Origin: an uncultured Alistipes sp.
Lineage (GTDB): Bacteria > Bacteroidota > Bacteroidia > Bacteroidales > Rikenellaceae
Direction: 5' to 3'
Assembly (NCBI GenBank): GCA_904502285.1
Contig: CAJGEC010000006.1
Span: 1 to 64,000, forward strand
Length of the DNA stretch: 64,000 nucleotides
How positions within the stretch are numbered: position 1 is the stretch's first letter; each line of letters starts with the position of its first letter. The position numbers and the translations under genes are program-made. Under the pieces are notes generated by a model. It was not told the origin of the DNA and did no database searches. It saw nothing but the letters and a program-made list of their open reading frames with translations. Shown here piece by piece: positions 36,055-44,401 of the stretch.

Positions 36055-36579
36055 ATGGCTTTAATCAGAGAAGTACGTGGCTACACGCCAGAGATTGGAA
36101 ACGACACTTGGTTGGCAGAGAATGCTACCATCATCGGTAACGTAAAGATTGGTGAGAACTGCTCGATATGGTACAATGCCGTATTGCGTGGCGATGTCAA
36201 TGCCATCACCATCGGTAACAACACAAACATTCAGGATGGTGTAGTCATCCACACCCTCTACGATGGCTCAAAGAACCCCTCTCAGACCCATATCGGCGAC
36301 TATGTTTCCGTAGGTCACAACGCCATCATCCACGGAGGTATCATCGAGGATAACTGTCTTATCGGTATGGGTGCTACCATCCTCGACAACGCTGTCGTAG
36401 GCACTGGTTGCATCGTTGCTGCCAACGCTCTTGTCCTCTCAAACCAGAAACTTGAGCCCTACTCAGTATATGCAGGTGTTCCCGCCAAAAAAGTCAAGGA
36501 CGTAACTCCTGAGCAGCGCGATGAGATTATCAAGCGCACGGCACGAGATTATTGTACGTATGCCTCTTGGTACAAGTAA
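36055..36579 (+). CDS. Gamma carbonic anhydrase family protein
   Basis: 174 residues of left-handed beta-helix hexapeptide repeats (LRGDVNAITIGNNTNIQDG). The three zinc-ligand histidines of the Cam/CamH family are present: one in VVIHTLYDG and two in VGHNAIIHGG. Many bacterial homologues (YrdA, PaaY-like) have unproven activity, so the enzyme call is by family. A weak imperfect hairpin follows near 36590-36625. Confidence 0.85.
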   Translation: MALIREVRGYTPEIGNDTWLAENATIIGNVKIGENCSIWYNAVLRGDVNAITIGNNTNIQDGVVIHTLYDGSKNPSQTHIGDYVSVGHNAIIHGGIIEDNCLIGMGATILDNAVVGTGCIVAANALVLSNQKLEPYSVYAGVPAKKVKDVTPEQRDEIIKRTARDYCTYASWYK

Positions 36580-36621
36580 TTTGAAGTTATAAGGTGGCAT
36601 CTACGTCATCTGCCAATCTTA

Positions 36622-36746
36622 TATATTAGGGAGTTTAGGGAATTTAAGGAGTTTAGGGAGGACTTCAAGAAGTTTTGGGAGTAGCTTGCACGGGTCGTTC
36701 TCGCAAGGGCATTCCGCAAGTTCTTTAAATTCCTTAATCTCCCTGC
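36622..36746. repeat. Interspersed repeat with imperfect inverted arms, copy 2
   Basis: From about 36626 to 36660 there are four successive 9-mers of type TTTAGGGAG / TTTAGGGAA / TTTAAGGAG. Residues 36634-36654 are identical to the minus strand of 20622-20642. A diverged inverted copy (CTTTAAATTCCTTAATCTCCC) lies at about 36721-36742, so the segment could fold into a long imperfect hairpin. It sits between the carbonic anhydrase and LytS-type kinase genes. Confidence 0.65.
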
Positions 36747-36799
36747 TCTTTAGCAGACCCTACCAGTGCCGACCCACGCCACAAATAACAACAACAGCA

Positions 36800-38134
36800 A
36801 TGAAGAAAAAGAGCAACATAATTCTACACGCACTTATAGCCGTGGTGTTGAGCCTCGTTGTGAACTTCTCCTACCTGCTCACACCGATAATCACGGAGCA
36901 GGGGGCAAAGCCACGAGAGGAGCTATCCTTAGATGCCGAGCATACGTCGGGTGTCCTATATCTCGACAGAGACCTTCACGGTTATATCGTCTGCGACTGC
37001 GACAAGCGTGACTCCACCTATGTCACAGCGTGGCAGGTGCAACGTCACCGACTGCAGGAGGGCGACAGACTCATCTTCTCCACACGCACGGTGGATGAGC
37101 GAAACGCAGAGTTCAGCGAGGGGGCGCACCCTCGTCTCGATAGGGTCTATATGCGCAATGGCGAGGAGCTCGACATCGACACCGTCTACGACAGGCCCAG
37201 CCGCACGATGGAGTTCATTTGGCAGATAGTCTACTACGCCTTAGTGTCGTTGGCCATAATCCTTATTCTTGTGTGGATACCCAAGAGTGGCAACTACACT
37301 AATTGGGCCTTTATGCGTCGCCTCTTTATAGCAGTACTACTGTCGTTGGCGCTGACATATATCGCACCGATAGTCTCGTTCAAGGATGGTGCGATGCGCA
37401 TAGTCTCCTTCTTCCAGGCAGATGCTCACACCAGCACCTACTACATAGTGCTTACCAAGTACCTATTTATGTTGGTGGTATCAATCCTCTATGCGCGCAT
37501 CTATCTTTTGCTTCGTCAGCGTCAGGTGATGGAGGTGGAGAACGAGCGACTCAAGAACGAGAATCTCTCCACTCGCTACAATATGCTCATGGGACAGATT
37601 AACCCTCACTTCTTCTTCAACTCGCTGAACTCCTTGGCGATGCTTGTGCGTGAGGGCGACCAGAGCCGTGCGCTTGAGTATATCGACCAGCTATCCTACA
37701 CCTTCCGCTACATCATCCAGAATGGTCAGACCAGCAACACAACCCTCAAGGATGAGATGGCCTTTGTCGATGCCTATGCCTACCTCTTCAAGATTCGCTA
37801 TGCCGACAAACTATTCTTCGACATATCCATCCCTGAGGAGTATCTCGCGTGGACACTGCCTGCCCTCTCGCTACAGCCACTCATAGGCAATGCCGTAAAG
37901 CATAACAGCATAACCACGAAGAATCCACTCCATATATATATACGAGTAGAGGATGATGTACTTGTGGTGGAGAACAAGAAACAGCCAAAACTCGATGTGG
38001 AGCCTTCGACGGGCATAGGTCTTAGCAACCTCAACAGCCGTTGGCAGATCATCGTGGGACAAGAGATAGAGATTATTGATACGGCAGATAGTTTCCAGGT
38101 GCGTCTGCCATTGACCAAACCAAAGAGTCTATGA
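36800..38134 (+). CDS. LytS-type sensor histidine kinase with an OB-like extracytoplasmic segment
   Basis: 444 residues from ATG 36800; a longer open reading to 36686 runs through repeat sequence. One N-terminal membrane segment (8-30), an extracytoplasmic stretch (about 31-138), then three more membrane segments (about 140-160, 172-192, 215-237). The His_kinase domain has the phosphoacceptor motif INPHFFFNSLNS (His270) and GIGLSNLNSRW. Residues 50-122 read like the cold-shock OB domain of Rho (GVL, HGYI, YVTAWQV, LQEGDRL). It overlaps the response-regulator gene by 4 nt (ATGA). Confidence 0.87.
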   Translation: MKKKSNIILHALIAVVLSLVVNFSYLLTPIITEQGAKPREELSLDAEHTSGVLYLDRDLHGYIVCDCDKRDSTYVTAWQVQRHRLQEGDRLIFSTRTVDERNAEFSEGAHPRLDRVYMRNGEELDIDTVYDRPSRTMEFIWQIVYYALVSLAIILILVWIPKSGNYTNWAFMRRLFIAVLLSLALTYIAPIVSFKDGAMRIVSFFQADAHTSTYYIVLTKYLFMLVVSILYARIYLLLRQRQVMEVENERLKNENLSTRYNMLMGQINPHFFFNSLNSLAMLVREGDQSRALEYIDQLSYTFRYIIQNGQTSNTTLKDEMAFVDAYAYLFKIRYADKLFFDISIPEEYLAWTLPALSLQPLIGNAVKHNSITTKNPLHIYIRVEDDVLVVENKKQPKLDVEPSTGIGLSNLNSRWQIIVGQEIEIIDTADSFQVRLPLTKPKSL

Positions 38135-38904
38135 TAAAGAGAGTTATAATTGTAGAGGATGAGACGGCTGCGGTGGTAAACCTGCGCAGTATGCTCTCCA
38201 TAGTAGCCCCTGGGGCCGAGGTTGTCGAGGTCTTGGAGTCGGTGGAGGAGGCCGTAGAGTTCTTCAAGGGTGAGGTAGAGGCCGATGTCGTCTTTATGGA
38301 TATACACCTTGCCGATGGCGACTCGTTCCGCATCTTCGATAGCGTAGATATAGAGATACCTATTATATTTACCACGGCCTACGACCAATATGCCTTGGAA
38401 GCCTTCAAGGTTAATAGTATCGACTACCTACTAAAACCATTCAAGGAGGAGGAGTTGCGACGAGCGCTTGAGAAGCTACACCGCTTAACCGAGGGTGAGC
38501 GTCAGGAGCGTCGCCAGCAGAATAGACGTGTGGCAGAGGAGATTGCATCGGAGGCGGTGCAGACGATGTTGCTCCGCCACAAGGATAAGATTATCCCCGT
38601 CAAGACCGAGGACGTGGCATTCTTCTACACCTCCGAGGAGCGAGTTACACTCACGACACTCACTGGCGAGAGCTATCCCGTAGATAAGACCCTTGAGGCC
38701 TTGGTGCAGATACTTCCGCCACAGCGCTTCTATCGTGCCAACCGCCAATTTATCGTCTCGCGACGCGCCGTGAAGGATATCGCAGTGTGGTTCGGAAGTA
38801 GGCTTGCGCTCAACCTGACCATAGAGACTCCTGAGCGAATCATCATATCTAAGGCCCGTGTGCCAGAATTCAAGGGTTGGCTGCAGGCGGTTCACAACGA
38901 GTAA
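38131..38904 (+). CDS. LytTR-family response regulator
   Basis: 257 residues. Receiver domain: VIIVEDE, phosphoacceptor Asp57 in VFMDIHLAD, switch residues TTAYDQYALEAF, and LLKPF. A charged linker with repeated Arg/Glu follows (about 118-145), then a LytTR DNA-binding domain (about 150-255, VKTEDVAFFYTSEERVTL, FYRANRQFIVSRRAV). It pairs with the overlapping LytS-type kinase. Targets are unknown; the secreted His-rich protein gene begins 117 nt downstream. Confidence 0.93.
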   Translation: MIKRVIIVEDETAAVVNLRSMLSIVAPGAEVVEVLESVEEAVEFFKGEVEADVVFMDIHLADGDSFRIFDSVDIEIPIIFTTAYDQYALEAFKVNSIDYLLKPFKEEELRRALEKLHRLTEGERQERRQQNRRVAEEIASEAVQTMLLRHKDKIIPVKTEDVAFFYTSEERVTLTTLTGESYPVDKTLEALVQILPPQRFYRANRQFIVSRRAVKDIAVWFGSRLALNLTIETPERIIISKARVPEFKGWLQAVHNE

Positions 38905-38971
38905 AAGAGACTTCACCCCTGCAATTATCCGTTTGGCCTGAGTGGTAGATACAAATCGTAATTTAGGGTTG

Positions 38972-38979
38972 TACCTTTG
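38972..38979 (+). promoter_or_regulatory. -7 element for the His/Cys-rich protein gene
   Basis: TACCTTTG, 42 nt before the ATG at 39022. No TTTG lies at the normal -33 distance, so activation by a regulator such as the adjacent LytTR protein is possible but unproven. Confidence 0.5.
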
Positions 38980-39021
38980 TTCTAAGAAAACAGATGTATA
39001 ACCCTTTTAAAATTTACGATT

Positions 39022-39411
39022 ATGAAGAAGATGATGTTTTTGGCCCTCGCGCTATCGGTGATGGCAATGGGTAGTGTTTCAGCAAGTGATGCAGACCGCA
39101 AGCCAGGTGGTTTAGTCGTAGGATTCAACGGTAACGGAGGCTTTGTAAAGGTAGAGATGGGTGCGCCAAAGCCAAGCAAGCGACCAAGCTGTTGCTGCGA
39201 CTTACACCACAATCCACCACGCAAGCACCACAAGAAGGCTCACGCTAACTGGGAGAAGAGACACGAGATACCAAGGGGCAAGCACCCACACAACTGCCCA
39301 TCTCACGGCCCACACCACAACTTCAATGGTGGCCGCCCAACACCTCCACCGCCAGCACATCGCCCTGGATATGGCTATCCTGGTCGCCCCGGAGGTCCAG
39401 TACGCAGATAG
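39022..39411 (+). CDS. Small secreted His/Cys/Pro-rich protein
   Basis: 129 residues. Signal peptide (about 1-22, ending VSAS). A short segment GGLVVGFNGNGGFVKVEMG is followed by a CCC triplet, then a basic stretch holding about twelve His and a fourth Cys (around residues 53-95), and a Gly/Pro/Arg tail. No family recognised. The composition would suit metal binding. Codon usage matches neighbours and the reading frame is clean, with a promoter before and a terminator after, so a real gene is likely. Confidence 0.65.
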   Translation: MKKMMFLALALSVMAMGSVSASDADRKPGGLVVGFNGNGGFVKVEMGAPKPSKRPSCCCDLHHNPPRKHHKKAHANWEKRHEIPRGKHPHNCPSHGPHHNFNGGRPTPPPPAHRPGYGYPGRPGGPVRR

Positions 39412-39445
39412 AAAAGTTGATAAAACCACTAAAAAATAGAGTAAA

Positions 39446-39478
39446 GGGGTAAATCTAAGTCGATTTACCCCCTATTTT
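39446..39478 (+). terminator. Terminator after the His/Cys-rich protein gene
   Basis: GGGGTAAATC / GATTTACCCC stem with loop TAAGTC, followed by CCTATTTTTG. Confidence 0.88.
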
Positions 39479-39580
39479 TGGCGATTCACCCACAAAGTGT
39501 CGCGTATGTCAATAAATTTCATTACTTTCGCGAAGCGAAATTGTGCAACAAATCGAGGTGAAAATAATAGATAAAATAGG

Positions 39581-42571
39581 ATGATAAAACGACTTTTTAC
39601 AATTTTAGTTATGCTCTGCGTGGCACTCCCTGCTATGGCGCAGACGGCAAAGATCTCTGCTAAGGTTATTGATGCAGAGACCAAGGAGGGTATCATTGGT
39701 GCCATTATGGAGGTCATTGATGCTAAGACTACAAAGAGCCGACACTCCGTTTCAGGTGCTATGGGTGCAGTCACTGTGACGAGCCTCAGCAATGCAGAGT
39801 ACGAAGTTAGGATTTCCTTTATTGGCTATGCTACACATACCCAGCGTGTTACGATTAGTGGCAAGAGCGTTGATTTAGGTACTCTCGAACTTAAGCCTGA
39901 GGCTGTGGCTATCGAAGGAGTTGTCAAGGAGGTGCAGGCTTTGCGTACCTCGCAGAATGGCGACACGGTAGCCTATAATGCTGCGGCGTTTAAGGTTGCT
40001 GCAGATGCCGATGTCGAGGGCCTTTTGAAGAAGATGCCAGGTATCACCATCTCGAATGGCTCGGTTGAGGCACAGGGTGAGCAGGTGAAAAAGATCTTTG
40101 TTGATGGAAAGGAGTTCTTCGGTGAGGATGTCTCTACGGCATTGAACTCGCTGCCAGCGCAAGCGGTAGACCGTATCGAGGTCTTCAACAAGCTCTCGGA
40201 TAATGCCGAGTTCTCAGGTATGGACGATGGCGAGGGCTACAAGGCTATCAATATCGTAACGCACTCTAATATGCGTCAGGGCGTCTTCGGAAAGATGTAC
40301 GCTGGCTATGGCTATCAGCCAGATATCGATGGTGGTGCGCCCGCGGACCCCGATTTCCAGAATACTACATCCTATAACCCTACAGTGGGCGATGTCACAT
40401 CGCACCACAAGTATAATGTGGGTGGTAACGTAAATATCTTCCAGGATCGCCACCGTATATCGGTTATCGGCCTCTTGAACAATGTAAACCAGCAGAACTT
40501 CTCGTTCGAGGATATCCTTGGCGTGAATGGTGGTGGCGGTGGTGGTGGCCGTCGTGGAGGTGTCGGTCAGTATATGGTGCGCCCTCAGAGTGGTGTTGCG
40601 AATGTTGGCTCGATTGGTGCGCAATACTCAAGCACTTTTGGCAAGGATGATATGATAAAGCTCAATGGTTCATACTTCTTCAACAATACCAATACACGTA
40701 ATAAAAGTGTGGTAGAGAAGTGGTATGAGTCACCATCGCCTATCGACACTTTGGAGCAGCGTGGTGAGTCGGAGACCCGCAACTATAACCATCGCTTCAA
40801 TTTGCGTTTCGACTGGACTATCAACAAGAATATGTCGTTGATGTCGCGTACCAACCTAAGTTTCCAGGGCAACGACCCACGTAACCAGCAGTATGGTGAA
40901 CTTGTGGGTGAGACAGCCGCAGAAAAGGGTCTCCCTTACGAGGCGCTCTATAATGGTTCTACTGGTACGTCGCGCGCCTTCCGTTTCTCGGAGTTCTTGC
41001 AGTATCGTGTGAAACTCGGCAAGGATGGTCGCACCATCACGGTCGATGGCCGCTACTCGATTCGTAAGACGCCAAAGTCGATAAGCAATAGTTACTCTTC
41101 GTTGGAGACAATTCTCGACCCTGAGAGCAATATTTACATACCCGATTTGCGCTATGTGGCAACTTACGCACCACAGAAGGAGATAGATCTTAGCGCTAAT
41201 GTCACATATACTGAGCCTGTTGCCAAGAATGCTCAGGTGAGTGTGCAGTATCGCTTTGATGTCGAGAACCAGGAGATCTCCAAGGAGGCGTTCCTTACAG
41301 GTGCGGACTACGATATCACTGGTTTGTCGCCTCAGGCAGAGTTGTCGCGTCTGACACAGAACCGCAGTGCAGAGCATCGTGTAGGTCCAGGCTTCCGCTA
41401 TGCCAAGGGCCGCAATACGTTTATTGCCAATCTTTATTATCAATATTCAGAGCTCGATGGCTATGTGAATTATAGTTTTGTGGATAGAAAGTTCAACCAT
41501 CTCACCTACTTCTTGATGGGAAATATAGCATTCAACCCACAGAACACCATTCGCGTATTTGTCAATTCCTATACTCGTAACCCCGATGTAGTAAATCTGC
41601 AACCTATCTACGATGTTACCAATGCACAGTTTGTGACAAGGGGTAATGGTAATCTGAAGTCGTCGTACAACCACCGCATCAACTTCCACTATGTGCGCTC
41701 GAATATCGAGAAGGGTCGTACGTTTATGTGGATGTTCTCAGGCCAAATCACTCAGGATCATATTGGCCAGAGCATCATCTACAACCCTCAAAAGGAGGAT
41801 TTGAAGGATTTCGAGGTGGTTGATCCTAATGGTGAGTATAATCCATTGCAGCTCACTACCTACGAGAATATGAAGGGTTCGAGCTCGTTGCGTACGCACG
41901 TTAGTTACGGCTTCCCCATCGCGCCAATCAAGTGTAACCTTAATGTTATGGCTGGCGTGAGCTGGACACGTACACCTTCGATGATTAACCACGAGCTTAA
42001 CATCACAAGCAATATGGGTTATGATGCGATGCTCTCGCTTGGTAGCAACATATCTGAGAATATCGACTTTACTATCCAGTGGAATGGTGCCTACAACAAT
42101 GCTAAGCAGTCGTTGGCAATGCGCAATGGCAACAACCGCAACGAATACTTCAACCACTCGGCATCGGGTAGTGTGAAGTGGGTTTTCTGGAAGGGCTTTA
42201 CCCTCACCGGAGCAGTGAACTATAACCAGTATATCGGCTTCACCAACGACTACAACGAGGACTACCTTATCTGCAATGTCTACCTCGGTAAGAAGCTATT
42301 CAAGAACCAGCAGGGTGAGGTGCTTGTGGGTGTGAACGACCTTCTCAACGAGAATGCGGCATTTGCACGTACCGTGGGTAGCGGTTATACGCAGAATTCG
42401 TGGAATAGTGTCATTGGACGCTACTTCACCGTTCAGTTCAACTACAACCTTCGCCACTTCGGTAAGAAGGGTTCTAAGCAGATTGAGGATTATGAGGGTA
42501 TGGGAGGCCGACCAAACCTTCCAGGCGGAGGCTCTCATTTCGGAGGTCGCCCCCCGATGATGCACAGATAA
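39581..42571 (+). CDS. Large TonB-receptor-like outer-membrane beta-barrel protein
   Basis: 996 residues. Signal peptide (to about residue 21, ALPAMAQ). CarboxypepD_reg-like sandwich (about 24-110, SAKVIDAETKEGIIGAIMEV), plug-like domain (about 115-225, LLKKMPGITI, IFVDGKEFFGEDV), then a barrel of more than 700 residues. A seven-glycine run followed by RRGG (about residue 318) sits in an early loop. It ends with a Gly/Pro-rich tail (RPPMMHR) instead of the usual terminal aromatic. Ligand unknown; no SusD partner is adjacent, which argues against a polysaccharide-utilisation locus. Confidence 0.87.
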   Translation: MIKRLFTILVMLCVALPAMAQTAKISAKVIDAETKEGIIGAIMEVIDAKTTKSRHSVSGAMGAVTVTSLSNAEYEVRISFIGYATHTQRVTISGKSVDLGTLELKPEAVAIEGVVKEVQALRTSQNGDTVAYNAAAFKVAADADVEGLLKKMPGITISNGSVEAQGEQVKKIFVDGKEFFGEDVSTALNSLPAQAVDRIEVFNKLSDNAEFSGMDDGEGYKAINIVTHSNMRQGVFGKMYAGYGYQPDIDGGAPADPDFQNTTSYNPTVGDVTSHHKYNVGGNVNIFQDRHRISVIGLLNNVNQQNFSFEDILGVNGGGGGGGRRGGVGQYMVRPQSGVANVGSIGAQYSSTFGKDDMIKLNGSYFFNNTNTRNKSVVEKWYESPSPIDTLEQRGESETRNYNHRFNLRFDWTINKNMSLMSRTNLSFQGNDPRNQQYGELVGETAAEKGLPYEALYNGSTGTSRAFRFSEFLQYRVKLGKDGRTITVDGRYSIRKTPKSISNSYSSLETILDPESNIYIPDLRYVATYAPQKEIDLSANVTYTEPVAKNAQVSVQYRFDVENQEISKEAFLTGADYDITGLSPQAELSRLTQNRSAEHRVGPGFRYAKGRNTFIANLYYQYSELDGYVNYSFVDRKFNHLTYFLMGNIAFNPQNTIRVFVNSYTRNPDVVNLQPIYDVTNAQFVTRGNGNLKSSYNHRINFHYVRSNIEKGRTFMWMFSGQITQDHIGQSIIYNPQKEDLKDFEVVDPNGEYNPLQLTTYENMKGSSSLRTHVSYGFPIAPIKCNLNVMAGVSWTRTPSMINHELNITSNMGYDAMLSLGSNISENIDFTIQWNGAYNNAKQSLAMRNGNNRNEYFNHSASGSVKWVFWKGFTLTGAVNYNQYIGFTNDYNEDYLICNVYLGKKLFKNQQGEVLVGVNDLLNENAAFARTVGSGYTQNSWNSVIGRYFTVQFNYNLRHFGKKGSKQIEDYEGMGGRPNLPGGGSHFGGRPPMMHR

Positions 42572-42583
42572 TAGGCAGTGTAT

Positions 42584-42629
42584 ATAGATAAAGAGCGTGT
42601 TCAAACTTCTGAACACGCTCTTTATCTAT
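42584..42629. terminator. Bidirectional terminator, 20-bp perfect stem
   Basis: Perfect arms at 42584-42603 and 42610-42629 with the 6-nt loop AACTTC; the core is AAAGAGCGTGTTCA / TGAACACGCTCTTT. It serves the convergent barrel and DUF2851 genes. Confidence 0.88.
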
Positions 42630-42646
42630 GTGTATGTCGAGACACT

Positions 42647-43609
42647 CTACCACCTCCTCTGTAATATAGCGCAGAGGGGGCAGTGTTTGCCGAAGTGATG
42701 GCTACAATACTCGGTTGATAGTTGTAGGAGGGCTTGGCTGTGAAAGGCACTCTTGCCTCGGCTATTTGAGGGCATATACCATCGCCTGATGTAGGTGTTA
42801 TCCTCCGAGGGTATATCCTCAAGGAGTGCTAAGGCCTGCTCGTAGAGGGTGTAGCTCTCGGTGAAGTTGCCGTAGTAGTACATGAGTGGCACAACGACAT
42901 TGATGCCAAGGATGTCGCTCTTGAATGAGCCTATGCGGTAGGATATCCTGTGGTGTGAGGCCGAGGGTGAAAAGTTTTCCACCCAATACTCCGATGCCTG
43001 AGCTGAGAATAGGTGGTGTACATCCTTGCGCTTCTTGCACGTGAGCAACCGCTCCATCGTTAGATTATTGCGGTGTAGGCAACTTGCTATCTGTGCTAAG
43101 CGTAGTGTGGGGTGGTTGTTAATGTACATTCCAGAGAGTTGCCACTCTGATGCATCCATCGCTCTGATTTGGTACTTATGAACAAGGTGGTCGAACTCCT
43201 CTTTGAGGCGACGCACATAGTAGTCGTCATCGTAGAGATGTAACAATCCAGACCCACCCAGCAGTAGAGCCTCAATGTTTATAAGCGCACTATTCTCTCT
43301 GAGTATAATGTTGTAAGGTACTCGTTTGGCCAACTCCATCGCTGCGTCGCGGTTGTGGGAGCCACAGACCACACGCAGAAGGAGAACATACATCGCCTGT
43401 TGCCAATCGTTGTTGGCCTCACGGAAGTATGTCTCTATATCCTTCGACTTACGTTCGAGGCGTTCGTTGATAAGCCTATGGCATAGTGCTTCAAGGTGCT
43501 CGTTGCTGAGTGTCGCTACAACCTCGCTACAGCGAGTGTAGGTGCCAGCATCGCCGCGATCGCACGCCTCGGCAAGAGTAACAGCGTCAAACGACATACC
43601 TCCGACCAT
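42647..43609 (-). CDS. DUF2851 family protein, short at the N-terminus
   Basis: 320 residues. It matches the DUF2851 layout: LVERLERK-like LINERLERKSKDIETYF, then NDWQQAMYVLLLRVV, LINIEALLLGGSGLL, and the C-terminal Cys pair region YCSHHFGKHCPLC. Family members are usually about 420-430 residues; the first hundred or so are missing here, and the upstream sequence is a different intact gene. Its ATG overlaps the DUF59 stop (TAATG). Function of the family is unknown. An ATG at 43597 is an alternative start. Confidence 0.75.
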   Translation of the reverse strand: MVGGMSFDAVTLAEACDRGDAGTYTRCSEVVATLSNEHLEALCHRLINERLERKSKDIETYFREANNDWQQAMYVLLLRVVCGSHNRDAAMELAKRVPYNIILRENSALINIEALLLGGSGLLHLYDDDYYVRRLKEEFDHLVHKYQIRAMDASEWQLSGMYINNHPTLRLAQIASCLHRNNLTMERLLTCKKRKDVHHLFSAQASEYWVENFSPSASHHRISYRIGSFKSDILGINVVVPLMYYYGNFTESYTLYEQALALLEDIPSEDNTYIRRWYMPSNSRGKSAFHSQALLQLSTEYCSHHFGKHCPLCAILQRRW

Positions 43610-43929
43610 TAGAGGAGGTTTAGCTCCAAGAGGGCCTCCTCCGACATCATCGACTTATCCCACTGGGGGTCGAAGGTAAGGGTGATATTCACCTTCTCCA
43701 CGCCCTGCACCTTGCTCACCTCGCGGTGGATATCGTTAAGGAGCATATCCGCCATAGGGCAGTTCGGAGCGGTGAGGGTCATAATGATATCTGCCGTACC
43801 CGATGGGTCGAAGTTAATCTCGTAGATGAGTCCGAGGTCGTAGATGTTTACGGGAATCTCTGGATCGTAAATGTTCTTTAGCGTTAGAACGATATTCTTC
43901 TCGATTGATAGTATCTCTTCAGGTGTCAT
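43609..43929 (-). CDS. DUF59 / MIP18-type iron-sulfur assembly factor (SufT-like)
   Basis: 106 residues: a single DUF59 domain with YDPEIPVNIYDLGLIYEI, MTLTAPNCPM (the conserved Cys) and VNITLTFDP. It is thought to help deliver Fe-S clusters to client proteins. It is 15 nt after sufE in the same direction, which supports the role. Confidence 0.9.
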   Translation of the reverse strand: MTPEEILSIEKNIVLTLKNIYDPEIPVNIYDLGLIYEINFDPSGTADIIMTLTAPNCPMADMLLNDIHREVSKVQGVEKVNITLTFDPQWDKSMMSEEALLELNLL

Positions 43930-43944
43930 ACCTCTGCTATTTAA

Positions 43945-44370
43945 CTATTTGTTACTCTGTTGTGTATAGACCAAAGCGTCGAGCTTCATCTGTGCCACCA
44001 TAGCGCGTAGGCCGTTGCTACGCGTAGGCGATAGATTCTCGCCAAGGCCAATCTCGTCGATGAAGTAGAGGTCGATATTTGCCAACTCCTCGGCAGGACG
44101 GCCACTCATAACCCTAATCAAGAGGGCTATGATGCCCTTGGTGATGATGGCATCGCTATCGGCGGTGTAGTAGACCTTGTTGTCGCGCAACTCCGAGGCC
44201 ACCCATACACTCGACTGGCAACCCTCAATCTTGTACTTGTCGGTACGCTTCTGTGGGTCGATGGCTGGAAGATCTTCGCTCAGACTGATGATGTACTCAT
44301 ACTTGTCGAGCCACTCATCGTAGAGCGAAAACTCCTCGATAATCTCATTTTGAATCTTGTCGTTTCTCAT
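43945..44370 (-). CDS. sufE: SufE-like cysteine desulfurase activator
   Basis: 141 residues. IIEEFSLYDEWLDKYEYIIS, the sulfur-accepting Cys in KIEGCQSSVW, and late NGLRAMVAQMK are the SufE signature. It accepts sulfane sulfur from SufS for Fe-S cluster assembly. SufS itself is not in the window. Neighbouring DUF59 gene acts in the same process. Confidence 0.93.
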   Translation of the reverse strand: MRNDKIQNEIIEEFSLYDEWLDKYEYIISLSEDLPAIDPQKRTDKYKIEGCQSSVWVASELRDNKVYYTADSDAIITKGIIALLIRVMSGRPAEELANIDLYFIDEIGLGENLSPTRSNGLRAMVAQMKLDALVYTQQSNK

Positions 44371-44401
44371 ATTTTGTCTTTTGTTTTTAGTCCATAATTC
44401 T

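Noticed and set aside
36686..36799. A longer N-terminus for the LytS-type kinase
   Set aside because: The extension translates intergenic repeat sequence and lacks a membrane or family match; ATG 36800 gives a standard start followed by a membrane helix.
39581..42571. Polysaccharide-utilisation locus around the large TonB-type barrel
   Set aside because: There is no SusD-like gene, glycosidase, sulfatase or anti-sigma/hybrid two-component regulator adjacent; the GH84 gene is 10 kb away and separately controlled.
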